Assembly (NCBI RefSeq): GCF_031583595.1
Contig: NZ_CP134145.1
Location: forward strand, 4,464,001 to 4,528,000
Length of the DNA stretch: 64,000 bases
Direction: 5' to 3'
Origin: Thalassotalea psychrophila
GTDB taxonomy: Bacteria > Pseudomonadota > Gammaproteobacteria > Enterobacterales > Alteromonadaceae
The notes under the pieces are model-generated. The model made no database searches. It worked only from the letters and a program-made list of their open reading frames with translations, and was not told the origin of the DNA. How positions within the stretch are numbered: the first letter of the stretch is position 1; every line of letters begins with the position of its first letter. Of the stretch, positions 48,778 through 57,289 are shown in pieces. The translations under genes were made by a program, and so were the position numbers.

Positions 48778-49431
48778 ATGTTCAATTATATGTTACTTGG
48801 CTATGCCGTGTTGCACCTAACTATTTTGGCTTGGACATTTAGTTGGGCCGATAATAAGGACGCAAAAATTTGGATTTTGCGAGGCATGTTATTTGGCATG
48901 TTTTACGACAACCTTTTGCAAGGTTTAGGTGTTTGGTTTATAAATGCCAGTTGGTATGAATCGGCCAGTATTCTGCGCTTTGTATTGCACGTTACAGTAT
49001 TGCCATTTTTAACCGTCTTTACTCTAAAAATATTACAACTTGGGCACGTTGAAATTGCCAGTAAACCGTTGTTTATTTCTTTTTGTTGGGCTTTTACATC
49101 CGCAGCACTTACCTACGGTATTTATCAAGAAGTGTACTTACTTGAGCTTGGTCCAAAATCAGCATTAGGCGTGGAAAAGTTATCAAACTTATCAAAAATA
49201 CCCCCCATTGCCACGATATTAACCAATATTTTGGTGATGATAATGGCGGCAGTATTATTACGAGTTAATGGTTGGAAATGGTTATTTTTAGGCGCGTTAT
49301 TTATTTTTATAGTTAATGGTGCAACCGCAACATTAACCTGGGGATTTATCGCCGGAAATTTTGCTGAAGTGGTATTTATACTATGTTTACTCGCCACTAC
49401 TCGCAAGTTTCAACCAATCCAAACATCATGA
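48778..49431 (+). CDS. Six-helix membrane protein of unknown function
   Basis: A 217-residue integral membrane protein with about seven hydrophobic segments. Histidines occur at VLHLTILAW, RFVLHVTVLP and ILQLGHVEIA, so haem or metal binding is conceivable. It starts 6 bp after the DUF2149 stop and is the last gene of the chelatase operon. I know no family for it; in the Bacteroidetes hmu operons I recall no exact counterpart. Confidence 0.55.
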   Translation: MFNYMLLGYAVLHLTILAWTFSWADNKDAKIWILRGMLFGMFYDNLLQGLGVWFINASWYESASILRFVLHVTVLPFLTVFTLKILQLGHVEIASKPLFISFCWAFTSAALTYGIYQEVYLLELGPKSALGVEKLSNLSKIPPIATILTNILVMIMAAVLLRVNGWKWLFLGALFIFIVNGATATLTWGFIAGNFAEVVFILCLLATTRKFQPIQTS

Positions 49432-49488
49432 TACAAAAAGCCCAATGGCACGATATCGATCATGCCTTTGGTACAGCTCTCGGTTGTA

Positions 49489-49980
49489 TTACATCATAAA
49501 ACCATAGTAATACAATGGAAACGAAGTAAGGCCGGTAGCAAACATGCTAATCATCCCGCAATACCCTAAAGGCCGATGAAACTTACGAAATGGGTTAGTT
49601 TTGGTATTTGGCGGGAGTTTAAATTTCTTTATCGATAAAATAACCAATACAGCCCATAACAAGGTGGTAATAATAGCGATTAATGTATGGCCCCACATCC
49701 AGTAATTTAGTGTATTTGTGCCAAAGTATGTGCTGTCTTTAGTAAGTACCGCCATACCACCAGAAAGCTTTAAATCTAGCTCAAAAATTACTACTGCAAC
49801 TGCCAAAATAACACTTAAGGAAATTTGCATTTTCGCATGGCCAAGATGATTGCCACTACGCGCTGTACGCCATGAGATGACCAACAATGGCATGATAATA
49901 ATGAACGCGACAATAACCAAATCCATCATCAAATCAGCTCGAGTACCAAAAAAACCTTGCGGAAACATGCCATTCTCCAA
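49489..49980 (-). CDS. DUF420-like four-helix membrane protein
   Basis: A 163-residue protein with four transmembrane helices and a His pattern like DUF420/YozB: GHAKMQISL, WMWGHTLIAI and KFHRPLGYCGMIS. DUF420 proteins often accompany cytochrome oxidase assembly genes, but none are here. Conserved histidines suggest haem or copper binding. It is the last gene in a leftward run starting at 53549. Confidence 0.65.
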   Translation of the reverse strand: MENGMFPQGFFGTRADLMMDLVIVAFIIIMPLLVISWRTARSGNHLGHAKMQISLSVILAVAVVIFELDLKLSGGMAVLTKDSTYFGTNTLNYWMWGHTLIAIITTLLWAVLVILSIKKFKLPPNTKTNPFRKFHRPLGYCGMISMFATGLTSFPLYYYGFMM

Positions 49981-49997
49981 ATTATTATTGTTTTATA

Positions 49998-50900
49998 TTA
50001 ACTAGTTAGCATAATCTCCAACAACTCACCTGCCTTACCTTTATACAATCGAACTTCACCATTACCATAATAAGGATCATTTTCGACCGTCATCGCGGCT
50101 AATGGTTGGTAATCAGCAGGAATGTTTTTTGCCTGCATAGTTACCAAAGCAATACCTGCAGGTAAGCATTTATCTTTATGGTGCTCTCCCGTTGTAACTT
50201 CATCGATTTCAATTAACGATTCACCGTTAAATTGAATAGTCGCCACCGGGTATTGATGGTTGATATCGATATTGAAAAAACGATTTAACACGGTAATTTT
50301 GGTATTAAAGCTTATGCCATTGTGTTGGTTTATGCCTTCATAAAAAGCCAAGCTGTTTGCGCGGTTAGGCGCTTTTAATACTGGGATAAATAATCTATCT
50401 AATTCAGCATCGGTAAATGGTAATTCAAACGGAGGCACAGCCGCTTTGATTTCAGTTAAGTACAACACTTCACCAACGGGCCCTGCTACTTGCATTGCTT
50501 TAATAGCATCACTCAACTCTAGATTGGCAGGTTTGCCGAGCACGCTAAAATTGTCGGTTATTTTTGTCGCTGTTTGCTCAACATCAGCAACATTTACCTC
50601 AAGAGACATCCAGCCGTAACGTGATAATGGGGTAGGTGATGTAGCGTCTTTATCTTCAATAATTCTTAACCACTTACTCGAACTGGGCGATTGCAATATC
50701 ACTTGCGTATTACCTGCTAACTTTGACGATTGCCAAAATGCAGCTTGTTGCTCGCTAATAGTAGTGCGGCTATATTCAGTCATGGCAAAGCTTTGCCTGT
50801 AAGCAGTAATAACCACATCAATATCAGCACAAACTAACGTTGCTCCTATCATAGGGCCAAGTTTTGGCGACGTTGCTTTACCCTTCATATTTTTGCCCAT
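49998..50900 (-). CDS. Two-domain VOC (glyoxalase/bleomycin-resistance) superfamily protein
   Basis: A 300-residue protein with two weakly conserved VOC-type halves (about 16-140 and 155-295). The first reads MIGATLVCADIDVVITAYRQSF and SRYGWMSLEVNVADVEQT, typical of the beta-alpha-beta-beta-beta units. Metal ligands are not clearly complete, so it may be an isomerase, dioxygenase-like or binding protein. Its start overlaps the end of the lyase gene by 23 bp; an internal ATG at 50888 is possible. Confidence 0.65.
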   Translation of the reverse strand: MGKNMKGKATSPKLGPMIGATLVCADIDVVITAYRQSFAMTEYSRTTISEQQAAFWQSSKLAGNTQVILQSPSSSKWLRIIEDKDATSPTPLSRYGWMSLEVNVADVEQTATKITDNFSVLGKPANLELSDAIKAMQVAGPVGEVLYLTEIKAAVPPFELPFTDAELDRLFIPVLKAPNRANSLAFYEGINQHNGISFNTKITVLNRFFNIDINHQYPVATIQFNGESLIEIDEVTTGEHHKDKCLPAGIALVTMQAKNIPADYQPLAAMTVENDPYYGNGEVRLYKGKAGELLEIMLTS

Positions 50901-51744
50901 TTGCTAAAATTTCATCAGTACCTAGTAACTGATTCAAACCACCAAGATCTAGCATCCTATCTTGGTATTGTTTGGTATTTTGATTCGCTTTTAAACTTCC
51001 TAAAAACTCTTGTGCCATAAACGTATATGCACGCACCATGGCACCAGGGAATATTACTAATGAATATCCCATCTGTTGTAAGTCATCCGCATCTTTTATT
51101 GGTGTAGAACCACCTTCAACCATATTGGCTAATAATGGTACTTTACCTTCGAATATTTCATTAATGGTTTGCATTTGTTCAAGGCTTTCAGGCGCTTCGA
51201 TAAATAACAGATCAGCACCCGCTTGATAATAGGCCATAGCTCTATCAACTGCAGCATCAAAGCCTTCAACGGCAATGGCATCTGTACGAGCAATAATCAT
51301 AGTGTCTGGGTTACTGCGAGCATCAACAGCGGCTTTTACTTTACCTACCATTTCTTCTTTACTGACTAACGCCTTACCTTTTAAATGACCACAACGTTTT
51401 GGCATTTGCTGATCTTCCAGCTGAATTGCTGAAGCACCCATGCGTTCAAATAACTTCACTGTGCGCTGAGTATTAATGGCATTGCCAAAACCTGTATCGC
51501 CATCAACAATGATCGGAAAATCAACTCGTTCACGAATAACCGCTAAAGTTTCAGCTACTTCATTCATACTAACTAAGCCAATATCTGGACGACCAAAACG
51601 GGTGTAAGCAATGCTGGCACCAGATAAATACATGGCGTTAAAGCCACCTTGTTGAATAAGCGATGCTGACAAACCATCGTAACCGCCTGGAGCGATTAGG
51701 ATTTCTTTGTCATTTACTAACTGGCGTAGCGTTTTTGCGTGCAT
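50878..51744 (-). CDS. Isocitrate lyase/PEP mutase-family lyase, dimethylmalate lyase-like
   Basis: A 288-residue ICL/PEPM-family TIM barrel. The catalytic-loop motif KRCGH (about 111-115) marks a carbon-carbon lyase rather than a mutase. APGGYDGLSASLIQQGGF, the metal-binding VDGDTGFGNA and IARTDA are conserved. Members with this layout include methylisocitrate lyase and 2,3-dimethylmalate lyase. No prpC or prpD-type methylcitrate cycle genes adjoin it, while a LeuCD-like hydratase does. The hydratase/lyase pairing is that of dimethylmaleate hydratase and dimethylmalate lyase from nicotinate fermentation. Confidence 0.82.
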   Translation of the reverse strand: MHAKTLRQLVNDKEILIAPGGYDGLSASLIQQGGFNAMYLSGASIAYTRFGRPDIGLVSMNEVAETLAVIRERVDFPIIVDGDTGFGNAINTQRTVKLFERMGASAIQLEDQQMPKRCGHLKGKALVSKEEMVGKVKAAVDARSNPDTMIIARTDAIAVEGFDAAVDRAMAYYQAGADLLFIEAPESLEQMQTINEIFEGKVPLLANMVEGGSTPIKDADDLQQMGYSLVIFPGAMVRAYTFMAQEFLGSLKANQNTKQYQDRMLDLGGLNQLLGTDEILANGQKYEG

Positions 51745-51761
51745 TCTATGTCCTAAAATTT

Positions 51762-52262
51762 TTATTTATTGTTTTTATTCTGTAAAAACGGCATTAAACC
51801 ACCGGCGCGAACAATTTCCATTAACTGCGGTGGAATGGCTTCGCATTTATATTGTTCGTTTTTACTATGATTAATAATCACGCCTTGTTCAGGCTGCACA
51901 CTAATTTGGTCGCCTTTACTAATTTTATCAGCGTCATTACAAACCAGAGCGGGAAGGCCAAGGTTCAAAGCATTGCGATAGAAAATACGAGCAAAGGATT
52001 TAGCGATCACAGTACTTACACCTAATTCCACCAGTGCTTGTGCGGCTTGCTCACGTGAAGATCCGATACCAAATGCTTCTCCGCCAACCACAACATCCCC
52101 TGTTTTTACCTGAACAGCAAAATCAGTATCTATGGCCTCAAAGCAATGTTTGGCAAGCTCTGCCATTGGTTTTTTCATATAAGGGCCAGGCGCTAAAATA
52201 TCGGTATCTATGTTATTACCATAAACCCATGCACTGCCTTTTTGTTCACTATTAAAAGTCAT
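51762..52262 (-). CDS. LeuD-like small subunit of a hydro-lyase (dimethylmaleate hydratase-like)
   Basis: A 166-residue small (swivel-domain) subunit of an aconitase-superfamily dehydratase. WVYGNNIDTDILAPGPYM (about 12-29), GGEAFGIGSSREQAAQAL (about 60-77) with the substrate-binding GSSRE, and KSFARIFYRNALNLGLP are family signatures. The short size fits LeuD2/HacB/DmdB rather than the ~200-residue enterobacterial LeuD. 10 bp separates it from the large-subunit gene. No leuA or leuB nearby, so leucine synthesis is unlikely. Confidence 0.85.
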   Translation of the reverse strand: MTFNSEQKGSAWVYGNNIDTDILAPGPYMKKPMAELAKHCFEAIDTDFAVQVKTGDVVVGGEAFGIGSSREQAAQALVELGVSTVIAKSFARIFYRNALNLGLPALVCNDADKISKGDQISVQPEQGVIINHSKNEQYKCEAIPPQLMEIVRAGGLMPFLQNKNNK

Positions 52263-52271
52263 TTTTAGCTC

Positions 52272-53549
52272 CTACAAATACTCACGTGGATCGGCAATCT
52301 TGCCTGCAATAGCTGCAGCGGCAACAGAATAAGGAGAGCCTAAATATACTTCTGAGTTAGGTGAGCCCATACGCCCTTTAAAGTTTCGAGACGTTGATGA
52401 GATGCAGACTTCACCATTGGCAATCGCACCAGCGCCCATACCGGCACAAGCACCACAGCCGGTTGGTAAAATAATTGCGCCCGCTTCCGTAAGTATTTCT
52501 AAAGTGCCATCACTGGCCGCTTGGTTGGTGGTTTTTGCCGAAGCCGGTGCGACTAATAAGCGTGTGCCATCAGCAACCTTGTTACCCTTTAAAACTTTTG
52601 CCGCCATATGTAAGTCAGTTAATTTCGCTCCGGTACATGCGCCAATATAAGCTTGATCCACATGAACATTTTCAAAACTATCAACATCATTGGTATTTTC
52701 TGGGCTATGCGGTGCGGCTATTTGTGGCTTTAACTCACTGGCATCAAAGTTGTACTCGGCAAAGTAAATTGCATCACTATCGCTTTGCCAATCTTCAATG
52801 TTACCTTCAAAAACCTTTCCTGCGGTTTCAATTGCTGCAATTGTGCTGCTATCTGGCGCGATAACACCGGTTTTAGCACCAAGTTCTGCGGTCATGTTAC
52901 AAAGCACCATCCGTTCTAACATGTTCATTTGGTCAATGGCAGTCCCTGTAAATTCAATCACTTTATAATTATTATTTACACCAAGCTTTTTGCATAAAAA
53001 CAGCATGATGTCTTTTGATGATACGCCAACGGATAATGTACCGTGCCAATTTACTCTAATGGTTTCAGGTACCTTGATCCAAATTTCACCTGTGGCTAAT
53101 ACACCGGTCATTTCTGTAGCACCGATGCCCACCATAAAACAACCAAAAGCACCGCCAGTTGGAGAATGCGAATCACCGCCTACTAGAAAATTGCCAGGTA
53201 ATAAATGCCCCTTCTCTGCCATCATTACATGACAAATACCCTGCATATCGTAGAAGTTACTGATGTTATTATCTTTAGCCCAACGACGGGTCAGAGCTAA
53301 AATTTCAGCACTTTCTGCATCTGTTGCAGGTACGAAGTGATCACTTACTAATATGATTTTGTTAGGATCAAACACTTTCGCGTTTAGGCTTTCTAAACGT
53401 TCTTTTACCCGGCGTGGACCTGAAGAGTCATGCATTAACACGTTATCCACTTTACAGGTAATTAATTCACCTGGTGAAACACTGACAACATTGGCTGCAC
53501 GGGAAATAATTTTTTCAGCTAGCGTCTGCGCTTTGCTTTGTTCAGTCAT
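52272..53549 (-). CDS. LeuC-like large subunit of a 4Fe-4S hydro-lyase (dimethylmaleate hydratase-like)
   Basis: A 425-residue catalytic subunit. The three Fe-S cysteine ligands are in YIGACTGAKLTD (about 301-312) and PTGCGACAGMG (CxxC, about 362-372). GDSHSPTGGAFGCFMVGIG and the start LAEKIISRAA are typical. The ~420-residue length fits the archaeal/anaerobe LeuC2 branch that includes homoaconitase and DmdA. A TTG at 53561 extends the frame, but the ATG at 53549 has GAGG upstream. With the small subunit and the lyase, it would hydrate a substituted maleate to a malate. Confidence 0.85.
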   Translation of the reverse strand: MTEQSKAQTLAEKIISRAANVVSVSPGELITCKVDNVLMHDSSGPRRVKERLESLNAKVFDPNKIILVSDHFVPATDAESAEILALTRRWAKDNNISNFYDMQGICHVMMAEKGHLLPGNFLVGGDSHSPTGGAFGCFMVGIGATEMTGVLATGEIWIKVPETIRVNWHGTLSVGVSSKDIMLFLCKKLGVNNNYKVIEFTGTAIDQMNMLERMVLCNMTAELGAKTGVIAPDSSTIAAIETAGKVFEGNIEDWQSDSDAIYFAEYNFDASELKPQIAAPHSPENTNDVDSFENVHVDQAYIGACTGAKLTDLHMAAKVLKGNKVADGTRLLVAPASAKTTNQAASDGTLEILTEAGAIILPTGCGACAGMGAGAIANGEVCISSTSRNFKGRMGSPNSEVYLGSPYSVAAAAIAGKIADPREYL

Positions 53550-53607
53550 CAACAACCTCAATGATCATTGTTAGTTTGAAAATAATAAAACTACTATACT
53601 ATTAAAA

Positions 53608-53625
53608 TGATATATTAGTATATCA
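53608..53625. promoter_or_regulatory. Candidate operator, TGATATA-N4-TATATCA
   Basis: Perfect 7-bp arms with a 4-nt spacer (ttag), between the leftward hydratase operon and the rightward enoyl-CoA-hydratase-like gene. It differs from the 27.1/27.3 kb sites only at one symmetric position per arm (A/T). Confidence 0.55.
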
Positions 53626-53641
53626 ATATAGTTTTTACCTT

Positions 53642-53653
53642 TGACAAATGTCA
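53642..53653. promoter_or_regulatory. Palindrome TGACAAATGTCA
   Basis: 12-bp palindrome TGACA-AA-TGTCA. Its reverse complement is found exactly at 18551-18562, upstream of the Crp/Fnr-type gene. Also overlaps a TTGACA that could act as -35. Confidence 0.45.
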
Positions 53654-53718
53654 GCTAAATAGTTGATGATGAGATAAAGCTAAATAGAAATAACAAATAT
53701 AAAGAACAATAAATCACT

Positions 53719-54489
53719 ATGGATTATTTAAGTTTAGAGATCAGCGGCAGTATTGCTTATCTCACCATCAATAGACCCGAGAAGCGTAATGCCTTTAATC
53801 AACAGATGTGGCGCAACCTACCAAAACTGTTAGCCAAAGCTGTGCAAGCAAATACGCGCTGCTTAATTTTGCAAGCGAGTGGCGATAAAGCATTTTGTGC
53901 TGGTGCCGATATTGATGAACTAACGGTGATGATCAAAGATAAAACCGAACTTAAGGTCAATAATCAATACATTCAAGAAGCTCAGCAAGCCTTAGCAGTA
54001 CTACCAATAGTAACAATTGCCCTAATTAACGGAGCATGTATGGGCGGCGGTTTAGGTTTAGCCATGGCCTGTGATTTTAGAATTGCTGCCAATCATGCCA
54101 AATTTGCGATTACTCCCGCCAAGCTAGGTCTGTTGTATAGTATTGCTGATACTAAACGAGTTTATGAATTAGTTGGTTTGAGTCGAGCTAAAGAATTATT
54201 AATGTTAAGTAAAGTACTCGATGCTGCAACTGCTGTTGATTACGGCTTGATCAATCAACAATGTGAACTTGACCAATTAACTGACCGTGGAGAAGAACTT
54301 TGCCAGCAAGTATTGCTTAACAGTGGATACAGTCAACGAGGAATAAAGCTCACTTTAAATCAGATAAGTGGCGAGCAACAAGTAACCGTCCAACAATTAG
54401 ATGATTTGTTTATTGACGCTTTTGATGGTGATGATTTTAACGAAGGTGCTGCTGCTTTTCTTGAAAAACGTAAGCCGAAATTCTGCTAA
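53719..54489 (+). CDS. Enoyl-CoA hydratase/isomerase-family protein lacking both usual glutamates
   Basis: A 256-residue crotonase-fold protein: ITINRPEKRNAFN-like start, GDKAFCAGADIDELT (about 55-69) and NGACMGGGLGLAMACDFRIA (about 100-119) form the oxyanion hole. Where hydratases have Glu in GG-C-E-LA and PE-x-x-LG, this protein has Gly and Ala (GGGLGLA, TPAKLGLLYS). It therefore is unlikely to be a water-adding hydratase and could be a hydrolase, decarboxylase or isomerase. It overlaps the thioesterase gene by one base. Confidence 0.8.
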   Translation: MDYLSLEISGSIAYLTINRPEKRNAFNQQMWRNLPKLLAKAVQANTRCLILQASGDKAFCAGADIDELTVMIKDKTELKVNNQYIQEAQQALAVLPIVTIALINGACMGGGLGLAMACDFRIAANHAKFAITPAKLGLLYSIADTKRVYELVGLSRAKELLMLSKVLDAATAVDYGLINQQCELDQLTDRGEELCQQVLLNSGYSQRGIKLTLNQISGEQQVTVQQLDDLFIDAFDGDDFNEGAAAFLEKRKPKFC

Positions 54490-54932
54490 TGACTAATGCA
54501 AATATAGCCCATGAAAAGATAATTAATGAGGCCTGGCAATTATGCGCTGCCATGCAAGGTTTCTCTGCCCATATGGGCCCATTCTATGAGAAACAAGAAA
54601 ACGATAGCAACGTTTTTACTCGATTATTACCATTACAAGAACATCACCAAAATCCAGAAGGTGTAATACACGGAGGGGTGCTAACAGCCGTTGCTGATTA
54701 TGGCATTTATCGAGCAATTGGCGATGTACTTGGCCATCAACAAAAGTTTGCGACAATTAACTTAAATTGTGATTTTCTCGCCGCGGCAACCAGTGCTGAT
54801 GATTCATTAAAGGTAAAAGGTAAAATAACCCGATTAACTAAATCTTTAGTCTTCGCCGAAGGTATGGTTTATACCGAGCGTAGAGAAGTACTGCGAGCTA
54901 CTGGAATTTGGAAGTTAATAAGCTCTAAGTAA
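54489..54932 (+). CDS. PaaI-type hot-dog thioesterase
   Basis: A 147-residue acyl-CoA thioesterase. The PaaI signature PEGVIHGGVLTAVADYGIY (about 57-75) carries the HGG motif and catalytic Asp. It probably releases CoA from dead-end or product thioesters of the pathway. Translationally coupled to the crotonase-like gene. Confidence 0.85.
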   Translation: MTNANIAHEKIINEAWQLCAAMQGFSAHMGPFYEKQENDSNVFTRLLPLQEHHQNPEGVIHGGVLTAVADYGIYRAIGDVLGHQQKFATINLNCDFLAAATSADDSLKVKGKITRLTKSLVFAEGMVYTERREVLRATGIWKLISSK

Positions 54933-55568
54933 TTATCCAGCTAACGCCTTAAATGCGTTTTCCATCTCAATAATACCCTGTTTTACCGCGCTGTCTTGTT
55001 GTACCCACTGCCACCATGCAGTAATTGCAGGGTAATCAGCAAGGATATTTTCGTAGCCAAAAAGACGAGGGGTTGCTTCAGTAAAATACATTGTTGTCGC
55101 TAAAGCAATATCTCCAATATTTAATGACCTTGTTGAATACTGAGGCATCGACTGCAGCAGGTTCTCGCCCTTTTGTAGCTCAGCTTTTATTAACTTTATT
55201 TCTTGTTCAACATCAATTTTAGTTTTCATCAATAAAGATTTAAACATTGGAAATAACGATGGTCCAAGGTGTAAATCTGCATAGCGTCCAACCATGGCCA
55301 TATGAGCATTTTCAATTGCAGCATTTGGTTTTAAAGAAGTATCGGTAAAGCACTGCTCAAGGTATTCCATAATTACCCAAGACTCAGTAATCGCCGTATG
55401 CTCATCCAATTCCAGAACAGGGATTTTACCAAGGGGAAATTTACTCAAAAACTCCGCGGTTCTAAGTTCAGGCTGTGGAGCACAAATCTCAATCGGCAAA
55501 TTCTTTTTTCTGATCTGGATGCGTACTCGGGTTGAGTAAGGTGAAATATCAGAGCTTAATAAGCGCAT
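54933..55568 (-). CDS. Glutathione S-transferase-like protein
   Basis: A 211-residue GST. The N-terminal thioredoxin-like domain contains SPYSTRVRI (catalytic-type Ser at about 10-13), GKIPVLELDEHTAITES (cis-Pro and the ES glutathione site, about 47-63), and the C-terminal helical domain contains NIGDIALATTMYF with the N-capping Asp. Could be a maleyl-type isomerase, dehalogenase or detoxifying enzyme. Convergent with the thioesterase gene; its stop is adjacent. Confidence 0.82.
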   Translation of the reverse strand: MRLLSSDISPYSTRVRIQIRKKNLPIEICAPQPELRTAEFLSKFPLGKIPVLELDEHTAITESWVIMEYLEQCFTDTSLKPNAAIENAHMAMVGRYADLHLGPSLFPMFKSLLMKTKIDVEQEIKLIKAELQKGENLLQSMPQYSTRSLNIGDIALATTMYFTEATPRLFGYENILADYPAITAWWQWVQQDSAVKQGIIEMENAFKALAG

Positions 55569-55589
55569 TTTCTATCCTTATTATTTTTA

Positions 55590-56264
55590 TTATGGATTTA
55601 TTAGGTGCATACCAAGGGCAGCATTAACTATTAGGCCAAACCAAATGAAATACACAAATGGTCGCACTCGATTGATAGAGCCCTGCATAACTGCATCTAT
55701 TTCGTCATTAGGGCCGTCTTTCATCATCTGCATAAATGCTGGTACAAATGGTTTAAGCATTACCCTAATACCCAAACCACAACAAACAAGAATGGCAAAC
55801 ATGATCAATTTCCAAGCTAAGTACTCTGCCTGAATAAAACTAGGTGTTGTCGAGAACATAGATTCAAGGGCTACATAGAAACAGATCAAGACTACGACAA
55901 TGCGAAAATTAAAATCAAACTTGGTAAGGGGGGCTACAAATTTTTTGCCATGACCAAAATGAATCGCTAATACCATAGCTAACCAAACTGCACACACTAG
56001 CCATACCAACACCATTGCCCAAGCAGGAATGGTGATAGCACCAGAGTTAAATGCCATTTGCACACCAGGGCCTAAAATTAAAGCCATACAAATACGTGGA
56101 CCTTGATCAACACCCATCATAATGGTTAATGCGGTACTGCGCTGTTCTTTGCTTAAGCCTTTTTTCGCAACAAATTTAGACGCATAAAATGTGCCCAAAT
56201 CGCCACCTAACCAATAGACAAATAAAACGATATGCAGCAATTTAAAAATTAAGTATTCAGTCAT
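55590..56264 (-). CDS. CopD/HemJ/DUF2269-like integral membrane protein
   Basis: A 224-residue protein with about six transmembrane helices. The first has KLLHIVLFVYWLGGDLGTFYAS, a His followed by a W-x-G-G pattern like the first helix of HemJ, CopD and DUF2269 proteins, where the His binds haem or metal. Further His and Met are in AIHFGHGKKF. It is in the same direction as the GST and 21 bp upstream. Family assignment is tentative; an electron-transfer or tetrapyrrole-linked role is possible. Confidence 0.5.
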   Translation of the reverse strand: MTEYLIFKLLHIVLFVYWLGGDLGTFYASKFVAKKGLSKEQRSTALTIMMGVDQGPRICMALILGPGVQMAFNSGAITIPAWAMVLVWLVCAVWLAMVLAIHFGHGKKFVAPLTKFDFNFRIVVVLICFYVALESMFSTTPSFIQAEYLAWKLIMFAILVCCGLGIRVMLKPFVPAFMQMMKDGPNDEIDAVMQGSINRVRPFVYFIWFGLIVNAALGMHLINP

Positions 56265-56515
56265 GTAATTTACGTACTCTAGTAACTAACACTATATTCG
56301 TTAGCAGATATTTTTATATATTGGCTTTATTAAAGCAGTTAATGCAAAAAAGCGAAATGACATAAATCATCTTGATATTTGTTGCATTTGTATTGTATCT
56401 ATATCATTATTGCTTTTCGCACTCATATTTCAATAAAACTCGCGGCACACAAGGCTTACAGTTAATATACATATGTGCAAATAAGTAGTACTGACCAAAA
56501 AGAAGATATAACAAT

Positions 56516-57283
56516 ATGACATTTGAAGAGTTACTTAATGACCCTCGTTTAGGTCAGGCATTAAAAAGTGATGTCCCAACACCTTTGTACCATCAGGTTT
56601 ATTTATTTCTTAAAGAAAAAATTCATTTAGGTGATATTCCCTTCGGTGAAAAGATGCCGACTGAACATCAATTGTCAGAAGCATTTCAAGTATCACGTAT
56701 TACCGCAAAACGTGCCATGGATGAACTTGCTGAAGAAGGTTACATCTCTCGCCGCAGAGGTAAAGGCTCGCATGTTATCTACAAACATAGAGCTGAACAA
56801 CTAGCCGCGCCACTATCGGGCTTATTAGAAAACTTAAAAGTATTAGGCGAAGAAACGCAAGTACGCTCTATTGATTTCAAACGTGCCATTCCACCACTCG
56901 ATATACAAGAGCGGTTTGGTTTAGCTCCAAACGAAGAATTAATTCAATCGGTAAGAGTTCGATTAACTGACGGTATACCATTTGGTTATTACGTAAGTTG
57001 GACGCGTGATATTGGAGAAGGTTATAACGAAATGTCATTGCAGCAGTCCACACGTTTAGATCTATTTAAAAGTGCAGGTATTGCATTAGATAATGTTGAA
57101 CAATCGATTACCGCAACTCTGTCGAATATGGATACCGCGTTAGTATTAGAAATTCCAACAGGCCGACCATTATTATTATTAGATCGTTCTATGTATGATG
57201 CTGAAGGTAAGTTAATTGACCACCTTTATGCTATATACCGCCCAGATAAATATCAATTTGATATGAAATTTTCAATGAAGTAA
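56516..57283 (+). CDS. GntR/HutC-family regulator with UTRA domain
   Basis: A 255-residue regulator: a GntR winged helix (about 20-85) with KIHLGDIPFGEKMPTEHQLSE and VSRITAKRAMDELAEEGYISRRRGKGS, then a UTRA ligand-binding domain (about 105-245) of the HutC/FarR kind. UTRA proteins sense small metabolites, commonly a pathway intermediate. It is the best local candidate for binding the TGWTATA-N4-TATAWCA palindromes, but known HutC-type sites are usually different. Ends in a hairpin terminator. Confidence 0.9.
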   Translation: MTFEELLNDPRLGQALKSDVPTPLYHQVYLFLKEKIHLGDIPFGEKMPTEHQLSEAFQVSRITAKRAMDELAEEGYISRRRGKGSHVIYKHRAEQLAAPLSGLLENLKVLGEETQVRSIDFKRAIPPLDIQERFGLAPNEELIQSVRVRLTDGIPFGYYVSWTRDIGEGYNEMSLQQSTRLDLFKSAGIALDNVEQSITATLSNMDTALVLEIPTGRPLLLLDRSMYDAEGKLIDHLYAIYRPDKYQFDMKFSMK

Positions 57284-57289
57284 CAGCGG

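Noticed and set aside
50878..51744. prpB of a methylcitrate cycle
   Set aside because: The two MmgE/PrpD genes are 20 kb away in another operon, and prpC/acnD-prpF are not seen, so a methylcitrate operon is not supported.
51762..53549. Leucine biosynthesis isopropylmalate isomerase (leuCD)
   Set aside because: No leuA or leuB nearby, short LeuC2/LeuD2 type, and a PEPM-family lyase in the same operon.
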